Assembly (NCBI GenBank): GCA_016779205.1
Contig: JADHOC010000007.1
Span: 1-64,000, forward strand
Length of the DNA: 64,000 nt
Direction: 5' to 3'
DNA from: Planctomycetota bacterium
GTDB taxonomy: Bacteria > Planctomycetota > UBA1135 > GCA-002686595
In this document: positions 34,243-43,197 of the stretch, piece after piece
Layout of the letters: each line of letters begins with the position of its first letter
How positions within the stretch are numbered: position 1 is the stretch's first letter
The notes under the pieces: model-generated
The model's input: only the letters and a program-made list of their open reading frames with translations
What the model was told of the DNA's origin: nothing
Database searches by the model: none
Made by a program: the position numbers and the translations under genes

Positions 34243-34355
34243 ATCACCTTCCGCCCCGCGGCGCTGTCTGCGGGCTTTTCTCGAGTCGACGCTCCGTCTC
34301 CACCGGCGTCGACGCCGGAGATCTCTCCCTCCGTTGTTTCTGTTCGCTTCCCTTC

Positions 34356-35681
34356 ATGCTCAACCGCTTCCAGTTCGCCCGCCTGCGTGGATTCCGACGC
34401 GGCAAGAAGCGTGCTGCCGCCGAGGAAGCGCGTAAGCGAGACGAGGAGAAGCGGCGGGAAGCGGCGCCCCAGCGGTCCCTGACCCGCGAGGTCGAGGGTG
34501 GGGGTGACCGGGGCTCCCCGGAGACGCCGTCCAACGGTGCGACCTCCGGCCGGGCAGACGGCGGGATCACCGACGGTTGGTCCGGGAACGAGCGCATCGA
34601 GGGGCTCCTTCGTCGGCACCAGGAGCAGCGTGGGCTGCTGAGCCCGGAGACCCTGGGCCCCGAGAATGGCGCCACCCGTGAGGCGGTGCCCCCGCCCCCG
34701 ACGTCCGATCGAGTGCAGTCCGACGTGGTGCCCGTGGAGGACTCGGGCGGCACCTCGACCGAGGTCGCGGAGCGCACCCGAACCGTGGCGGCTCCGGATG
34801 GGGGGGCGAGCTCGTCGGCGGCGACCTCCGCGGCAGACGCTTCCACCCAGGATCAACGTGTGCGCCTGGTCGAAGGGCTCGCCGCGACGTCGACCGCGCG
34901 GGTGGTCTGCATCGCGAGCGGGAAGGGGGGGACCGGGAAGAGCGTCATCGCCTCGAACCTCGCGCTCCTCCGGGCCCGCCGGGGCGAGCGGGTCCTGCTG
35001 ATCGACTTCGACGCGGGGCTGGCGAACGCTCACCTCCTGCTCGGGCTGGCGCCCCCGCATGACGTGGGGCACGTGATGGAGGGCACCGTCTCCGCCCGCG
35101 AGGCCCTCGTGGAGGGACCCCACGGGCTCAAGCTCCTGGCTGGCGGCGTCGGTCGCCAGTGCCTGATCGATCCCACGCGGCGGGAGCTCGATCGCCTCTT
35201 CAAGGCGCTGCGTCCCCTGGAGGACGACTTCGATCTCATCGTCATCGACCACGGGGCGGGGCTGAGCTACAGCACCGTCGCGCACCTGGCGGCGGCGAGC
35301 ACCCTCCTGCTGGTCACCAACCACGAGGTCACGGCGCTCTCCGACGGCTATGCGCTCTACAAGCGCGCCAAGCTCGTGAACCCGGAGATCCGGGTGGGCC
35401 TGGTGGTCAACCGGGCCCCCGACGAGCGCCTGGCCATGGACGCGTGGAATCGCTTCCGCGGGGCCTCCCACAAGTTCCTCGGGCACGCGCCCGAGCTGAT
35501 CGGGTGGGTGCCCGCGGACCCGGTGATCTCCCAGGCGGTCCAGCTGCGCAAGCCCGCCGTCCTCTCGTTCCCCGAGAGCGCCGCCGCCAAGGCGATCACG
35601 AGGGTCGCCGCGTGGGGGCCCATGGACCACGCGCGGACCACCACGCCCTTCTACGTGAAGGCGCGCCGGGCCCTCCGCTAG
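34356..35681 (+). CDS. MinD/FlhG-type ATPase with long N-terminal extension
   Basis: 441 residues. The first 180 are low-complexity and highly charged (basic start, then Ser/Thr/Glu-rich). Then comes a MinD/ParA-type ATPase domain with deviant Walker A (IASGKGGTGKS, K190 and K195), LLIDFDAGLANAHLLLGL and DLIVIDHGAGL, the switch/Walker B region. It most resembles FlhG/YlxH-type ATPases that position flagella or other polar machines, but no flagellar gene is here and the partner-binding DQAxxLR motif is not obvious. It precedes a ParA and a helix-hairpin-helix protein. Confidence 0.82.
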   Translation: MLNRFQFARLRGFRRGKKRAAAEEARKRDEEKRREAAPQRSLTREVEGGGDRGSPETPSNGATSGRADGGITDGWSGNERIEGLLRRHQEQRGLLSPETLGPENGATREAVPPPPTSDRVQSDVVPVEDSGGTSTEVAERTRTVAAPDGGASSSAATSAADASTQDQRVRLVEGLAATSTARVVCIASGKGGTGKSVIASNLALLRARRGERVLLIDFDAGLANAHLLLGLAPPHDVGHVMEGTVSAREALVEGPHGLKLLAGGVGRQCLIDPTRRELDRLFKALRPLEDDFDLIVIDHGAGLSYSTVAHLAAASTLLLVTNHEVTALSDGYALYKRAKLVNPEIRVGLVVNRAPDERLAMDAWNRFRGASHKFLGHAPELIGWVPADPVISQAVQLRKPAVLSFPESAAAKAITRVAAWGPMDHARTTTPFYVKARRALR

Positions 35682-35815
35682 GGGTGGCGAAGGTCGCCCA
35701 GTTGGGGCATCCTCCGCCCTGGGCAGCGCGCGCCTCCGGGCCCCGGTCACCCCTCATTTCGAGGACCCTGGGATTCTCCCCGTGAAATCGCACGCCATCG
35801 CCCGCCGCTCCTCGG

Positions 35816-36721
35816 ATGATGGAGCCGCACATGGAGGAAACGTACGCAGCTCGGTTCCCCGTATACGCCTTCGTGAACCAGAAGGGCGGATGCGGGAAGA
35901 CCACCACCGCCGTTCACCTGGCGGGCGCGCTCGCCGCACGCGGTGAGCGGGTGCTGCTGGTCGACCTCGACCCGCAGGCCCACGCGACGATGGGCCTGGG
36001 GTGCTCCCCCGACCGCCCCACCGTCACCGACGTCCTCCTCGGGGAGGCCAGCCTCTCGGAGGCGGTGACCCCCGCGCCCGGCGGGATCACCCTGCTCCCC
36101 TCGGAGCCCCGCCTGGCGGAGTTCGAGGAGGTCAGCGGGCGCCTGATCCACCCCGAGCGTCGGCTCGCGCTCGCGCTGGAGGAGGCCCACCGCGCCGGGG
36201 TGCGCTTCGACCACGTGCTCCTCGACTGCTCCCCCCGCGCGGACGGTGTGCTCTGCGCCAACGCGCTCTTCGCCAGCACCCACACGCTGCTCATCGTCGA
36301 GACGGGGGCCTTCGCCCTTCAGGGCGCGATCCAGGCGCTCAAGGTCCTCGACGAGGTCGCGGAGAACCAGGGACGCTCCCCGGAGCTCCGCGTGGTCGGC
36401 ACCATGTTCGATCGCCGCACCCGCTTCGCGCGCGAGCTCTTGGTCGCGCTGCACTCGCGATTCGGGGACGCCCTCTTCGACACGGTCATCCGCACGAGCG
36501 TCCGCCTCCGCGAGGCGCCCGCGCTGGGCCTCCCGGTCCAGGAGCTCGACCCGGGGTGCCGCGCCGCTGCCGACTTCGACGCACTCGCGGACGAGATCAT
36601 GGCGCTGGAGGTGGGGCGCGTCCCCACGGCGGACCTCAAGGAGTACGAACTCCGTCCGCCGGCGCCGGATTCGGCGCTCGCCGCGACGCCCTCCGAACGT
36701 CCCTCCGCCCTACCTTCCTGA
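35816..36721 (+). CDS. ParA-family ATPase
   Basis: 301 residues. NQKGGCGKTTT (K23, K28) is the deviant Walker A of ParA/Soj, followed by LLVDLDPQAHATMGLG, DHVLLDCSPRADGVLCANALFAS and VVGTMFDRRTRFAREL. It should use ATP-dependent dimerisation and DNA or surface binding to position a cargo. A ParB gene is not adjacent; the next gene is a helix-hairpin-helix protein 19 bp later. The start may be 35816, 35819 or 35831. The C-terminal tail after residue 270 is disordered-looking. Confidence 0.88.
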   Translation: MMEPHMEETYAARFPVYAFVNQKGGCGKTTTAVHLAGALAARGERVLLVDLDPQAHATMGLGCSPDRPTVTDVLLGEASLSEAVTPAPGGITLLPSEPRLAEFEEVSGRLIHPERRLALALEEAHRAGVRFDHVLLDCSPRADGVLCANALFASTHTLLIVETGAFALQGAIQALKVLDEVAENQGRSPELRVVGTMFDRRTRFARELLVALHSRFGDALFDTVIRTSVRLREAPALGLPVQELDPGCRAAADFDALADEIMALEVGRVPTADLKEYELRPPAPDSALAATPSERPSALPS

Positions 36722-36740
36722 CCTGCCGCACGTCGTATCG

Positions 36741-38774
36741 ATGGACGCCCTCGCCCTCCTTTGCACCCTCCACGCGGATGGTCCCAGCTCCCTGAAGCGC
36801 CTGCGCTCCCGGGGCTGCGGTGACCTCTCGGCGCTGCTGTCGAGGACCCCGGACACCGTGGCCGAGGACCTCTCCATCGAGCGTCCCGCGGCCCGGAGGC
36901 TGATCCGTGAGGCGAGGCTCCTGGCAGACAGGGTCGGCATCACCGCCCTCGAGGTCGAGGAGGCGCCCCCGTCGGCGGCCCCGGCCCCCCCGACCCGCGC
37001 GCTCGTCCCGGAAGCCCCCGGGCCCACCGCCCCCGAGGGCGGATTGGACTCCGTGGACCGGGCGCTGGTGGAGCGCATCACCCGCCCCGCCCCGACCCGC
37101 CCCGAGGTCCCGGGCGCCGAGCCCGACGTCGAGGGACCCGTTGAGGGTCCCAACGAGGAGCCCACGCCCGGCGAAGGTGCGGCGACGGAGCCCAGGGACG
37201 AGGTGGCGGCTTCCCTCCCCGGTTGGATGGAGGGGCCCGCGGTCTCCCGTGCGGACGACCCCTTCAGCATCCCCGACGAGGACTTCAGCGCGCCTGAGGT
37301 GCCCGAGGCCCCTGAGTCCCCCGAGGCTGTGGCCCCCGAGGCTGTGGCCCCCGAGGCCGAGGCCACGGACGCGGACCTGCCCGCCGTGGACCACCATGAG
37401 GTGGAGGCGGAGGCGGCCACGCCCTCCTACCCCGAGGCCCAGCTGGCGCCCGATCCCATCCCGGCGGAGACACCCGCCGAGCCCGATGCGGTCTCGCTGG
37501 CCATCCCCGCCGCCGGCGAGGTCGCCGCGGCCATCGAGCGAGCGCTCCCTGAGCCCACGGCCGGCGAGGAGATCGCGACTCCCATGCAGCCGGTCGCGCC
37601 CCTGGCCTTCGGCGCCGCCGTCTTCGGCGTGGGGATCGAGGACCATGAGGAGCCCGTGGAGGTCGACCTCTCGGTCGAGCCCTCCGCTGCCGAGCCCTCC
37701 GCCGCCGAGCCCGCGCCTGCTGGGTCAGCCCAGGATGTCGCGTGGGAGGAGCCCGTGGCGCCCGCGGAGCAAGCTCCTGAGCCCGATCCAGTCTCCCAGC
37801 CGGCCGCAGAGGCCGAGGCCTTGCCCACCCCCGAGTCGGCGCCGATTCCGTCCATCGCCGAGGCGGTCGCGGCGGCCTCCTCGGCAGCCCTGCCCGGGAT
37901 GGACGACGCGCTGGTGGAGGACCTCGAGCGCCTCGGGATCCACTCCTTCGCGGAGCTGAGCCGCGCCGAGAGCCTCGCCCTGACCCGCGGGCTCGGTGTG
38001 ACCTTTGCCCAGGCCCGAAGGCTGCGCTTCCTCGCGAGGCGCGCCGAGGCCGACGGCACCGCCTGGCCCCAGGCGGCTGCCCCGGCGGTGGAGCCCGCCG
38101 CAGCTCCCGCGGCCGAGGCGCCGGCGCCCGCGCCGGAGGCCATCGAGGCCCCCGCGGCTCCGGCCCCAGAGACTCCGGTATTCGGGGCCGAGGTGCACGC
38201 CGAGGATCCGACCGTTGTTCCGGTGCCCATGGCCGAGGAGCTCCCCGCTGAGGAGACCCCGGCTGAGGAGCCTCTCGCCGAGGAGCCTCTCGCCGAGGAG
38301 ACCGCGGAGAGGACCCCTCTGCCCTTCGCGGCCGCCATCGGGTTCGAGCCCCAGGCTGACACTCAGCCCGAGTCGGAGCCTCATCACCCGAGCGCCACGC
38401 CCACAGAGCCCGCGGAGACCCCGGCTGCTGCTCTCGACGAGGGCCCAGCCCCGGAGGAGCGTGAGGAGGAGGCGGCCGCCGAGCCCGCCGTGGCGCTGGA
38501 GCCCCAGGGCGTGCGGGTCGACCCGTCCGAGGTGAAGGCGCGCCCGCGCTTCGGGGACCAGTTTGCCCGCGCGGCTCAGCAGCGAAGGACGTCCTCCGAG
38601 CCCGGAAGGACGGTCCTGGGCTGGAACTTCGAGATCCCGCGCCCGGAGCCGGAGGCCCTCCCCCTGGCCTCCCTGCTGGCGACCCCGCCGGGCGACGCCG
38701 GGGCTGCAGAGGCCGTGAGCGGTGCCCCCGCGGACCCGGAAGGGGACGCGGCCGGCCCCTTCGCGGACGCCTGA
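36741..38774 (+). CDS. helix-hairpin-helix protein with long Pro/Ala/Glu linkers
   Basis: 677 residues, family not recognised. An N-terminal helical domain (about 1-75: LKRLRSRGCGDLSALL, AARRLIREARLLADRVG) looks like tandem helix-hairpin-helix units. A second such domain sits at about 387-437 (MDDALVEDLERLGIHSFAEL, LTRGLGVTFAQARRLRFL). The rest is Pro/Ala/Glu-rich with near-perfect short repeats (PEAVAPEAVAPE; EEPLAEEPLAEE). A conserved-looking basic segment (GDQFARAAQQRR, VLGWNFEIPRPE) lies near the C-terminus. Likely a DNA- or protein-binding adaptor acting with the ParA 19 bp upstream. Confidence 0.65.
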   Translation: MDALALLCTLHADGPSSLKRLRSRGCGDLSALLSRTPDTVAEDLSIERPAARRLIREARLLADRVGITALEVEEAPPSAAPAPPTRALVPEAPGPTAPEGGLDSVDRALVERITRPAPTRPEVPGAEPDVEGPVEGPNEEPTPGEGAATEPRDEVAASLPGWMEGPAVSRADDPFSIPDEDFSAPEVPEAPESPEAVAPEAVAPEAEATDADLPAVDHHEVEAEAATPSYPEAQLAPDPIPAETPAEPDAVSLAIPAAGEVAAAIERALPEPTAGEEIATPMQPVAPLAFGAAVFGVGIEDHEEPVEVDLSVEPSAAEPSAAEPAPAGSAQDVAWEEPVAPAEQAPEPDPVSQPAAEAEALPTPESAPIPSIAEAVAAASSAALPGMDDALVEDLERLGIHSFAELSRAESLALTRGLGVTFAQARRLRFLARRAEADGTAWPQAAAPAVEPAAAPAAEAPAPAPEAIEAPAAPAPETPVFGAEVHAEDPTVVPVPMAEELPAEETPAEEPLAEEPLAEETAERTPLPFAAAIGFEPQADTQPESEPHHPSATPTEPAETPAAALDEGPAPEEREEEAAAEPAVALEPQGVRVDPSEVKARPRFGDQFARAAQQRRTSSEPGRTVLGWNFEIPRPEPEALPLASLLATPPGDAGAAEAVSGAPADPEGDAAGPFADA

Positions 38775-38791
38775 GGCGCTGGCGGAGCGCG

Positions 38792-38797
38792 TATACT
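38792..38797 (+). promoter_or_regulatory. -10 element TATACT of the aminotransferase gene
   Basis: TATACT lies 40 nt before the ATG at 38838, which is preceded by a GGAGG ribosome-binding site, so this gene is leadered, in contrast to the leaderless genes. Confidence 0.5.
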
Positions 38798-38837
38798 GCT
38801 GGCCGTTCGCGGCACCCTTCCGTCGCGGAGGACCCCC

Positions 38838-40082
38838 ATGAACAGCCTGATCAGCGAAGCCCGCGGTCGACCTGGTGACGACCCCATCTTCACCATCAAC
38901 GCCGCGGCGAACGCCCGCCGGGCCAAGGGCGAGCCGGTGATCAACGCCAGCCTCGGCGCCCTCCTGGACGACGACGGCGGCCTGTCGGTGATGCCGACGG
39001 TCTTCGAGGCCTTCCAGACCGTCCCGGCCCAGCAGGCCGCGGCGTACGCGCCGATCGCGGGGGATCCGCCCTTCCTCGAGGCCGTGAGGCGGGACGCCTT
39101 CGGCAGCGGCACCATGTTCGAGAACTCCGTCGCGGCAGCGACGCCCGGCGGGACCGGCGCGCTGCTCAACGCGATGATGAACTTCCTCGAGCCGGGGCAG
39201 TCGATCTACACGTCGAGCTACTACTGGAGCCCGTACCGGATCATCGCGGGTCACAACCGCCGCGGCGTCGAGACCTTCCCGATGTTCGACGGGTCCGGGG
39301 CCTTCCATCTGAGCGCCTTCGAGGAGGGCCTGGTCGCCCAGCTGAAGCGGCAGGGGCGTGCGCTCGTGATCCTGAACTTCCCCTGCCACAACCCCACCGG
39401 GTACACCCTCGACGGGGAGGAGTGGGCCGGGGTCGCGGCGGCCCTGGGCCGCGCCTCGGAGCACGGAGACGTGGCGCTCGTCGTGGACCTCGCGTACGCA
39501 GCGTTCGGGACCCAGTCCCCGTCGGTCTGGGTCGACGCCATGGAGACCGTCTGCGACCGCGTGGCCGTGCTGGCCGCCTGGACCGCGTCGAAGTCCTTCG
39601 CCCAGTACGGGGCCCGCGTGGGAGCCCTCATCGCTTCGATCCCGGATGCCGACCACCGACGCGACGTGGAGAACGCCATCTCCTACACCTGCCGCGGGTC
39701 GTGGTCCAACTGCAACCACCTCGGCCTCCTGGCCGTGAGCAAGCTGCTCCTGGACGAGGATCTCGGGACCCGGGTCGGGGCGGAGCGCCGGGCGCTGGTC
39801 GGGCTGCTGTCCGACCGGGTGGACGCCTTCAACGCGGCGGCAGGCGCCCGCGGTCTCGTCTATCCACGCTACGAGGGCGGCTTCTTCGTCTCTGTCTTCA
39901 CCCCCGACGCCGAGGAGACCGCCCGGGTCGCGGCGGCCGACGGCGTCTACGTCGTCCCCATGGACGGCGCGGTGCGGCTTGCGCTCTGCGCGGTCCCGCA
40001 GACGGACATCCCTCGCCTCGTCGACGCGGTCGCCCGCGGGGTCGAGGCGGCCAACCACACCAAGGACAGGGCCCATGCCTGA
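38838..40082 (+). CDS. class I/II PLP aminotransferase
   Basis: 414 residues of fold type I aspartate-aminotransferase superfamily. The PLP lysine K252 is in TASKSFAQYGAR. Other elements are ATPGGTGALLNAMMNF, LNFPCHNPTGYTLDGEEW with the substrate-binding NPTG, and ALVVDLAYAAFG. It is most like aromatic or aspartate aminotransferases; the amino acid substrate is not certain. GGAGG with good spacing supports the start. Its last 8 bp overlap the start of the phosphoribosyltransferase gene. Confidence 0.87.
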   Translation: MNSLISEARGRPGDDPIFTINAAANARRAKGEPVINASLGALLDDDGGLSVMPTVFEAFQTVPAQQAAAYAPIAGDPPFLEAVRRDAFGSGTMFENSVAAATPGGTGALLNAMMNFLEPGQSIYTSSYYWSPYRIIAGHNRRGVETFPMFDGSGAFHLSAFEEGLVAQLKRQGRALVILNFPCHNPTGYTLDGEEWAGVAAALGRASEHGDVALVVDLAYAAFGTQSPSVWVDAMETVCDRVAVLAAWTASKSFAQYGARVGALIASIPDADHRRDVENAISYTCRGSWSNCNHLGLLAVSKLLLDEDLGTRVGAERRALVGLLSDRVDAFNAAAGARGLVYPRYEGGFFVSVFTPDAEETARVAAADGVYVVPMDGAVRLALCAVPQTDIPRLVDAVARGVEAANHTKDRAHA

Positions 40083-40920
40083 CACTGCCACCGAGAGTCT
40101 GCCTGCGAACGCCAACCAAGGCGCCGCCTCCGAGGGCCCTGAGATCGGTCTCGATCACGGGTACGGGCCCAGGGTCCACATCCTCGAGGACGCCTGGACC
40201 GCGGCCGCCACGGCCAAGCTCAGCTCCCCGGACTGCACGCACACCGAGCTCGTCCAGGTCGTCCGCGCGCTGACCACCCGGCTCGCCACGACCGCCTTCG
40301 GGCGTGAGCTCCCGACGTCGGAGCGGTCGGTGAGCACTCGGATGGCGGAGAAGCACGGGGAGCTCGGGACCTGGCGCGGCGAGGCGCTGGATCCCGCCGC
40401 CGAGGTCGTGGTGCTCGACGTGATCCGGGGCGGGATCATCCCGTCCCAGACCTGCTTCGAACTCCTCAGCCTCGTGCACCCGATCGAGAGGCTCCGGCTC
40501 GATCACCTGAACATGCAGCGGGTGGCGGGAGAGGACGGCCGGGTGGACCGGGTCGAGCTGACCGGGAGCAAGGTCGGCGGCTCCATCGAGGGATCGACCC
40601 TGGTCATCCCCGATCCCATGGGGGCGACGGGGGGGACGATCCTCCGGGCGCTCGAGCACCTGAAGGCGGCGCACGGCATGCCGTCGAGACTCATTCTCAT
40701 CCCGCTCATCTGTACACCCGAGTTCCTCAGGGCGGTCCAGACCCTGGACATGGACCTCTCCGTCTACACCGCCCGGGTCGACCGGGGGATGTCGGACCGC
40801 GACGTCCTGGCGTCGCCGCTGGGCGCTCGGTGGACCGAGGAGCGGGGTCTCGACGATGAGGACTACATCGTCCCGGGCGCCGGAGGCGTCGGGGAAGTCC
40901 TGAACCACTCCTGGGCCTGA
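40075..40920 (+). CDS. uracil phosphoribosyltransferase-like enzyme
   Basis: 281 residues, longer than classic Upp (about 210) because of an N-terminal extension of about 50. [10 protein letters not shown] is the PRPP-binding loop, and [21 protein letters not shown] and [14 protein letters not shown] follow the UPRT pattern in the same order. It should make UMP from uracil and PRPP, in pyrimidine salvage. A uracil-binding Tyr or Phe could not be confirmed. It overlaps the aminotransferase gene, so expression is coupled; the metabolic link is unclear. Confidence 0.8.
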   Translation: MPDTATESLPANANQGAASEGPEIGLDHGYGPRVHILEDAWTAAATAKLSSPDCTHTELVQVVRALTTRLATTAFGRELPTSERSVSTRMAEKHGELGTWRGEALDPAAEVVVLDVIRGGIIPSQTCFELLSLVHPIERLRLDHLNMQRVAGEDGRVDRVELTGSKVGGSIEGSTLVIPDPMGATGGTILRALEHLKAAHGMPSRLILIPLICTPEFLRAVQTLDMDLSVYTARVDRGMSDRDVLASPLGARWTEERGLDDEDYIVPGAGGVGEVLNHSWA

Positions 40921-40953
40921 GGCCCAGCCCTTCTCACAGCGGGTTCAGACCGC

Positions 40954-40959
40954 TAGGCT
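40954..40959 (+). promoter_or_regulatory. -10 element TAGGCT before fdxA
   Basis: TAGGCT lies 71 nt before the ferredoxin ATG, which has an AGGAG ribosome-binding site. fdxA is thus a leadered gene. Confidence 0.4.
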
Positions 40960-41030
40960 TCCCGCGTCCACCGGGAACCGCGGAACGAAGACGCTCCCGA
41001 CCCACCCGAACCAGAGAACAGGAGAGATCA

Positions 41031-41363
<333 letters not shown>

Positions 41364-41390
41364 TCTCCGCCACTCAGGCGCGCTGAATCG

Positions 41391-41428
41391 CAGGCCGGCG
41401 GCCCGTCACTCGACGGGCCGCCGGCCTG
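41391..41428. terminator. perfect 16-bp bidirectional terminator hairpin
   Basis: A fully paired 16-bp stem (CAGGCCGGCGGCCCGT with its complement) around a 6-nt loop lies between convergent fdxA and the M3 peptidase gene. CCTTTG follows on the plus strand. It probably ends transcription from both sides. Confidence 0.75.
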
Positions 41429-41458
41429 AACCTTTGCCTGCGGGTGGACCGGGCACGC

Positions 41459-43192
41459 TCACCCTGGGAGCTCGCTCAGGAGGCCCTCCAGGACCTCGCT
41501 CGAGCGCTCGGCCACGCCGCGGACCACCTCGGGATCGAAGGGGTCGCCCAGGCCCGCGTCACGGACCAGCGCCCGGAAGCTCCCGGAGCCGCCCGCCTCG
41601 CAGAGGCGTTGATAGGAGGTCCACGCCGCCTCAGGATCACGGAGCGAGAGCTCCATGAGCTGCAGCGCGACCAGCTCGGCCAGGACGTAGTCGATGTAGT
41701 AGAAGGGGTACTGGTAGACGTGGAGCTGGGCCTGCCATGCGGCGCCATCCCGTCCGTGGGGGATGTCGGCCCAGTCGCGCCAGGGGAGGTAGCGCCGCTC
41801 CACCTCGCTCCACATGGCGTGTCGCTCGGACGCGGACGCCCCGGGCGCCGCGTAGACCAGGTGCTGGAAGTGGTCGATCGCGCAGCCGTAGGGGAGGAAG
41901 GCGATCTGCTGGGCCAGGTGTTCGGCGCGGAAGCGCGGCGCCGCGTCCCCGAAGAACAGCTCCATCCACGGCCAGGACAGGAACTCCAGGGACATGGAGT
42001 GGATCTCCGCGGTCTCCGAGGTGCACCGCCGCTGGTCGCCGAGCTCCTGGACACGGTGGCTGCTGAAACCCTGGTACGCGTGGCCCATCTCGTGGGTGAA
42101 CACGCGCGCGTCGCCTGCGGTCCCGTTGAAGTTGGCGAAGATGAAGGGCACGCCCATGGAGGGCAGGAAGGAGCAGAAGCCCCCCGCCCCCTTGCCGTCG
42201 CGGGCGGCGAGGTCGAGGAGCCCGTCCGCGCGCATCCGGTCGAAGAGCTCGCCGAGCTGGGTGCCGGCGGTGCGGTCCACGTCGCGGAACATCTCCGAGG
42301 CTCGCTCCTCCATCCACGGCGCGTCGCCCCCGGGGGTGGGGGAGTCGCCGGGTCCCTGGACCCCCTCATCGAAGACGGCGAGGCTCTCTAGCCCGAGGGC
42401 GCTCGCCTGCCGGGAGCGGATCGACTCCACGAGAGGGACCACGTGCCGCTCGATGGCGGCGCGGAACTCGGCGACGTCGGCGGGCCCGTAGTCGGTCCGG
42501 CGCATCCGGTCGTAGGCGAGCTCGGTGAAGGACGCGCGGCCGAGCTTCTTGGAGATCCGCTGGCGCACCTTCACGAGGTCGTCGAACTGACGGTCGAGGG
42601 CCTCCCGCTCTCCGGCGAACCAGCCCCACCGGGCCGCTGCGGCCGCGCGCCGCGTGTCCCGGTCCGGGCTGGTGAGGAACGCCGCCACCGCGGGGAGCGT
42701 GCGGAGCGCGCCTTCGAACTCCACGCGCGCCCCGCCCGTGAGGGCCATGGCCTCGCTCTGGAGGCGCTGCTCCTCGGCCAGGTCGTCTCCGATCACGGGG
42801 TCGAAGCTCCGGAGTTCGCAGCCCCATCGGGCCAGCACGGCCTGGCCGAAGCGGTCGGCGAGCGCGTCCTGGAGCGGCTGATCGAGGCCCGCGAGGGCGG
42901 CGAGGAACACCTGGCGGGTCTCGGCGAGCGCGGCGGCCGAGGCGTCGAGCCGCGCCTTCGCCTCCCTCGCGAGCTCGTCGGCCGTGTCCTGCCGGAAGCG
43001 GATCGACTGGGAGGCGCTCCAGGTCTGCTGCTCGGCCATGGCCCCGTCCCAGTCGAGGACGGCCTGGACCGCCGCCTCCGGGGTCTCCGCCGCGGTCAGG
43101 CGCTCCGACGCCTCCTTGGCCAGCCGCAGGGACTCATCGAGATCAAAGGGCGCCCCGGCGACCGGGAGCGTTGAGGGGGGAGCCGGCGTCAT
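41459..43192 (-). CDS. M3-family oligoendopeptidase
   Basis: 577 residues, typical of PepF/oligoendopeptidase F-like enzymes. It cleaves medium-length peptides in the cytoplasm. The zinc site is H367-E-M-G-H-AYQ, with the third ligand Glu in ETAEIHSMSLEFLS downstream. FIFANFNGT and YIDYVLAE are further family segments, and no signal peptide is present. It is followed 5 bp upstream (in transcription order, preceded) by the radical-SAM-like gene ending at 43198, so the two are probably an operon. Confidence 0.9.
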   Translation of the reverse strand: MTPAPPSTLPVAGAPFDLDESLRLAKEASERLTAAETPEAAVQAVLDWDGAMAEQQTWSASQSIRFRQDTADELAREAKARLDASAAALAETRQVFLAALAGLDQPLQDALADRFGQAVLARWGCELRSFDPVIGDDLAEEQRLQSEAMALTGGARVEFEGALRTLPAVAAFLTSPDRDTRRAAAAARWGWFAGEREALDRQFDDLVKVRQRISKKLGRASFTELAYDRMRRTDYGPADVAEFRAAIERHVVPLVESIRSRQASALGLESLAVFDEGVQGPGDSPTPGGDAPWMEERASEMFRDVDRTAGTQLGELFDRMRADGLLDLAARDGKGAGGFCSFLPSMGVPFIFANFNGTAGDARVFTHEMGHAYQGFSSHRVQELGDQRRCTSETAEIHSMSLEFLSWPWMELFFGDAAPRFRAEHLAQQIAFLPYGCAIDHFQHLVYAAPGASASERHAMWSEVERRYLPWRDWADIPHGRDGAAWQAQLHVYQYPFYYIDYVLAELVALQLMELSLRDPEAAWTSYQRLCEAGGSGSFRALVRDAGLGDPFDPEVVRGVAERSSEVLEGLLSELPG

Positions 43193-43197
43193 GGGAG

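Noticed and set aside
36741..38774. Tandem DNA repeats as a mobile or CRISPR-like element
   Set aside because: The repeats are in frame and encode Pro/Ala/Glu linkers; no spacers or constant-length units exist.
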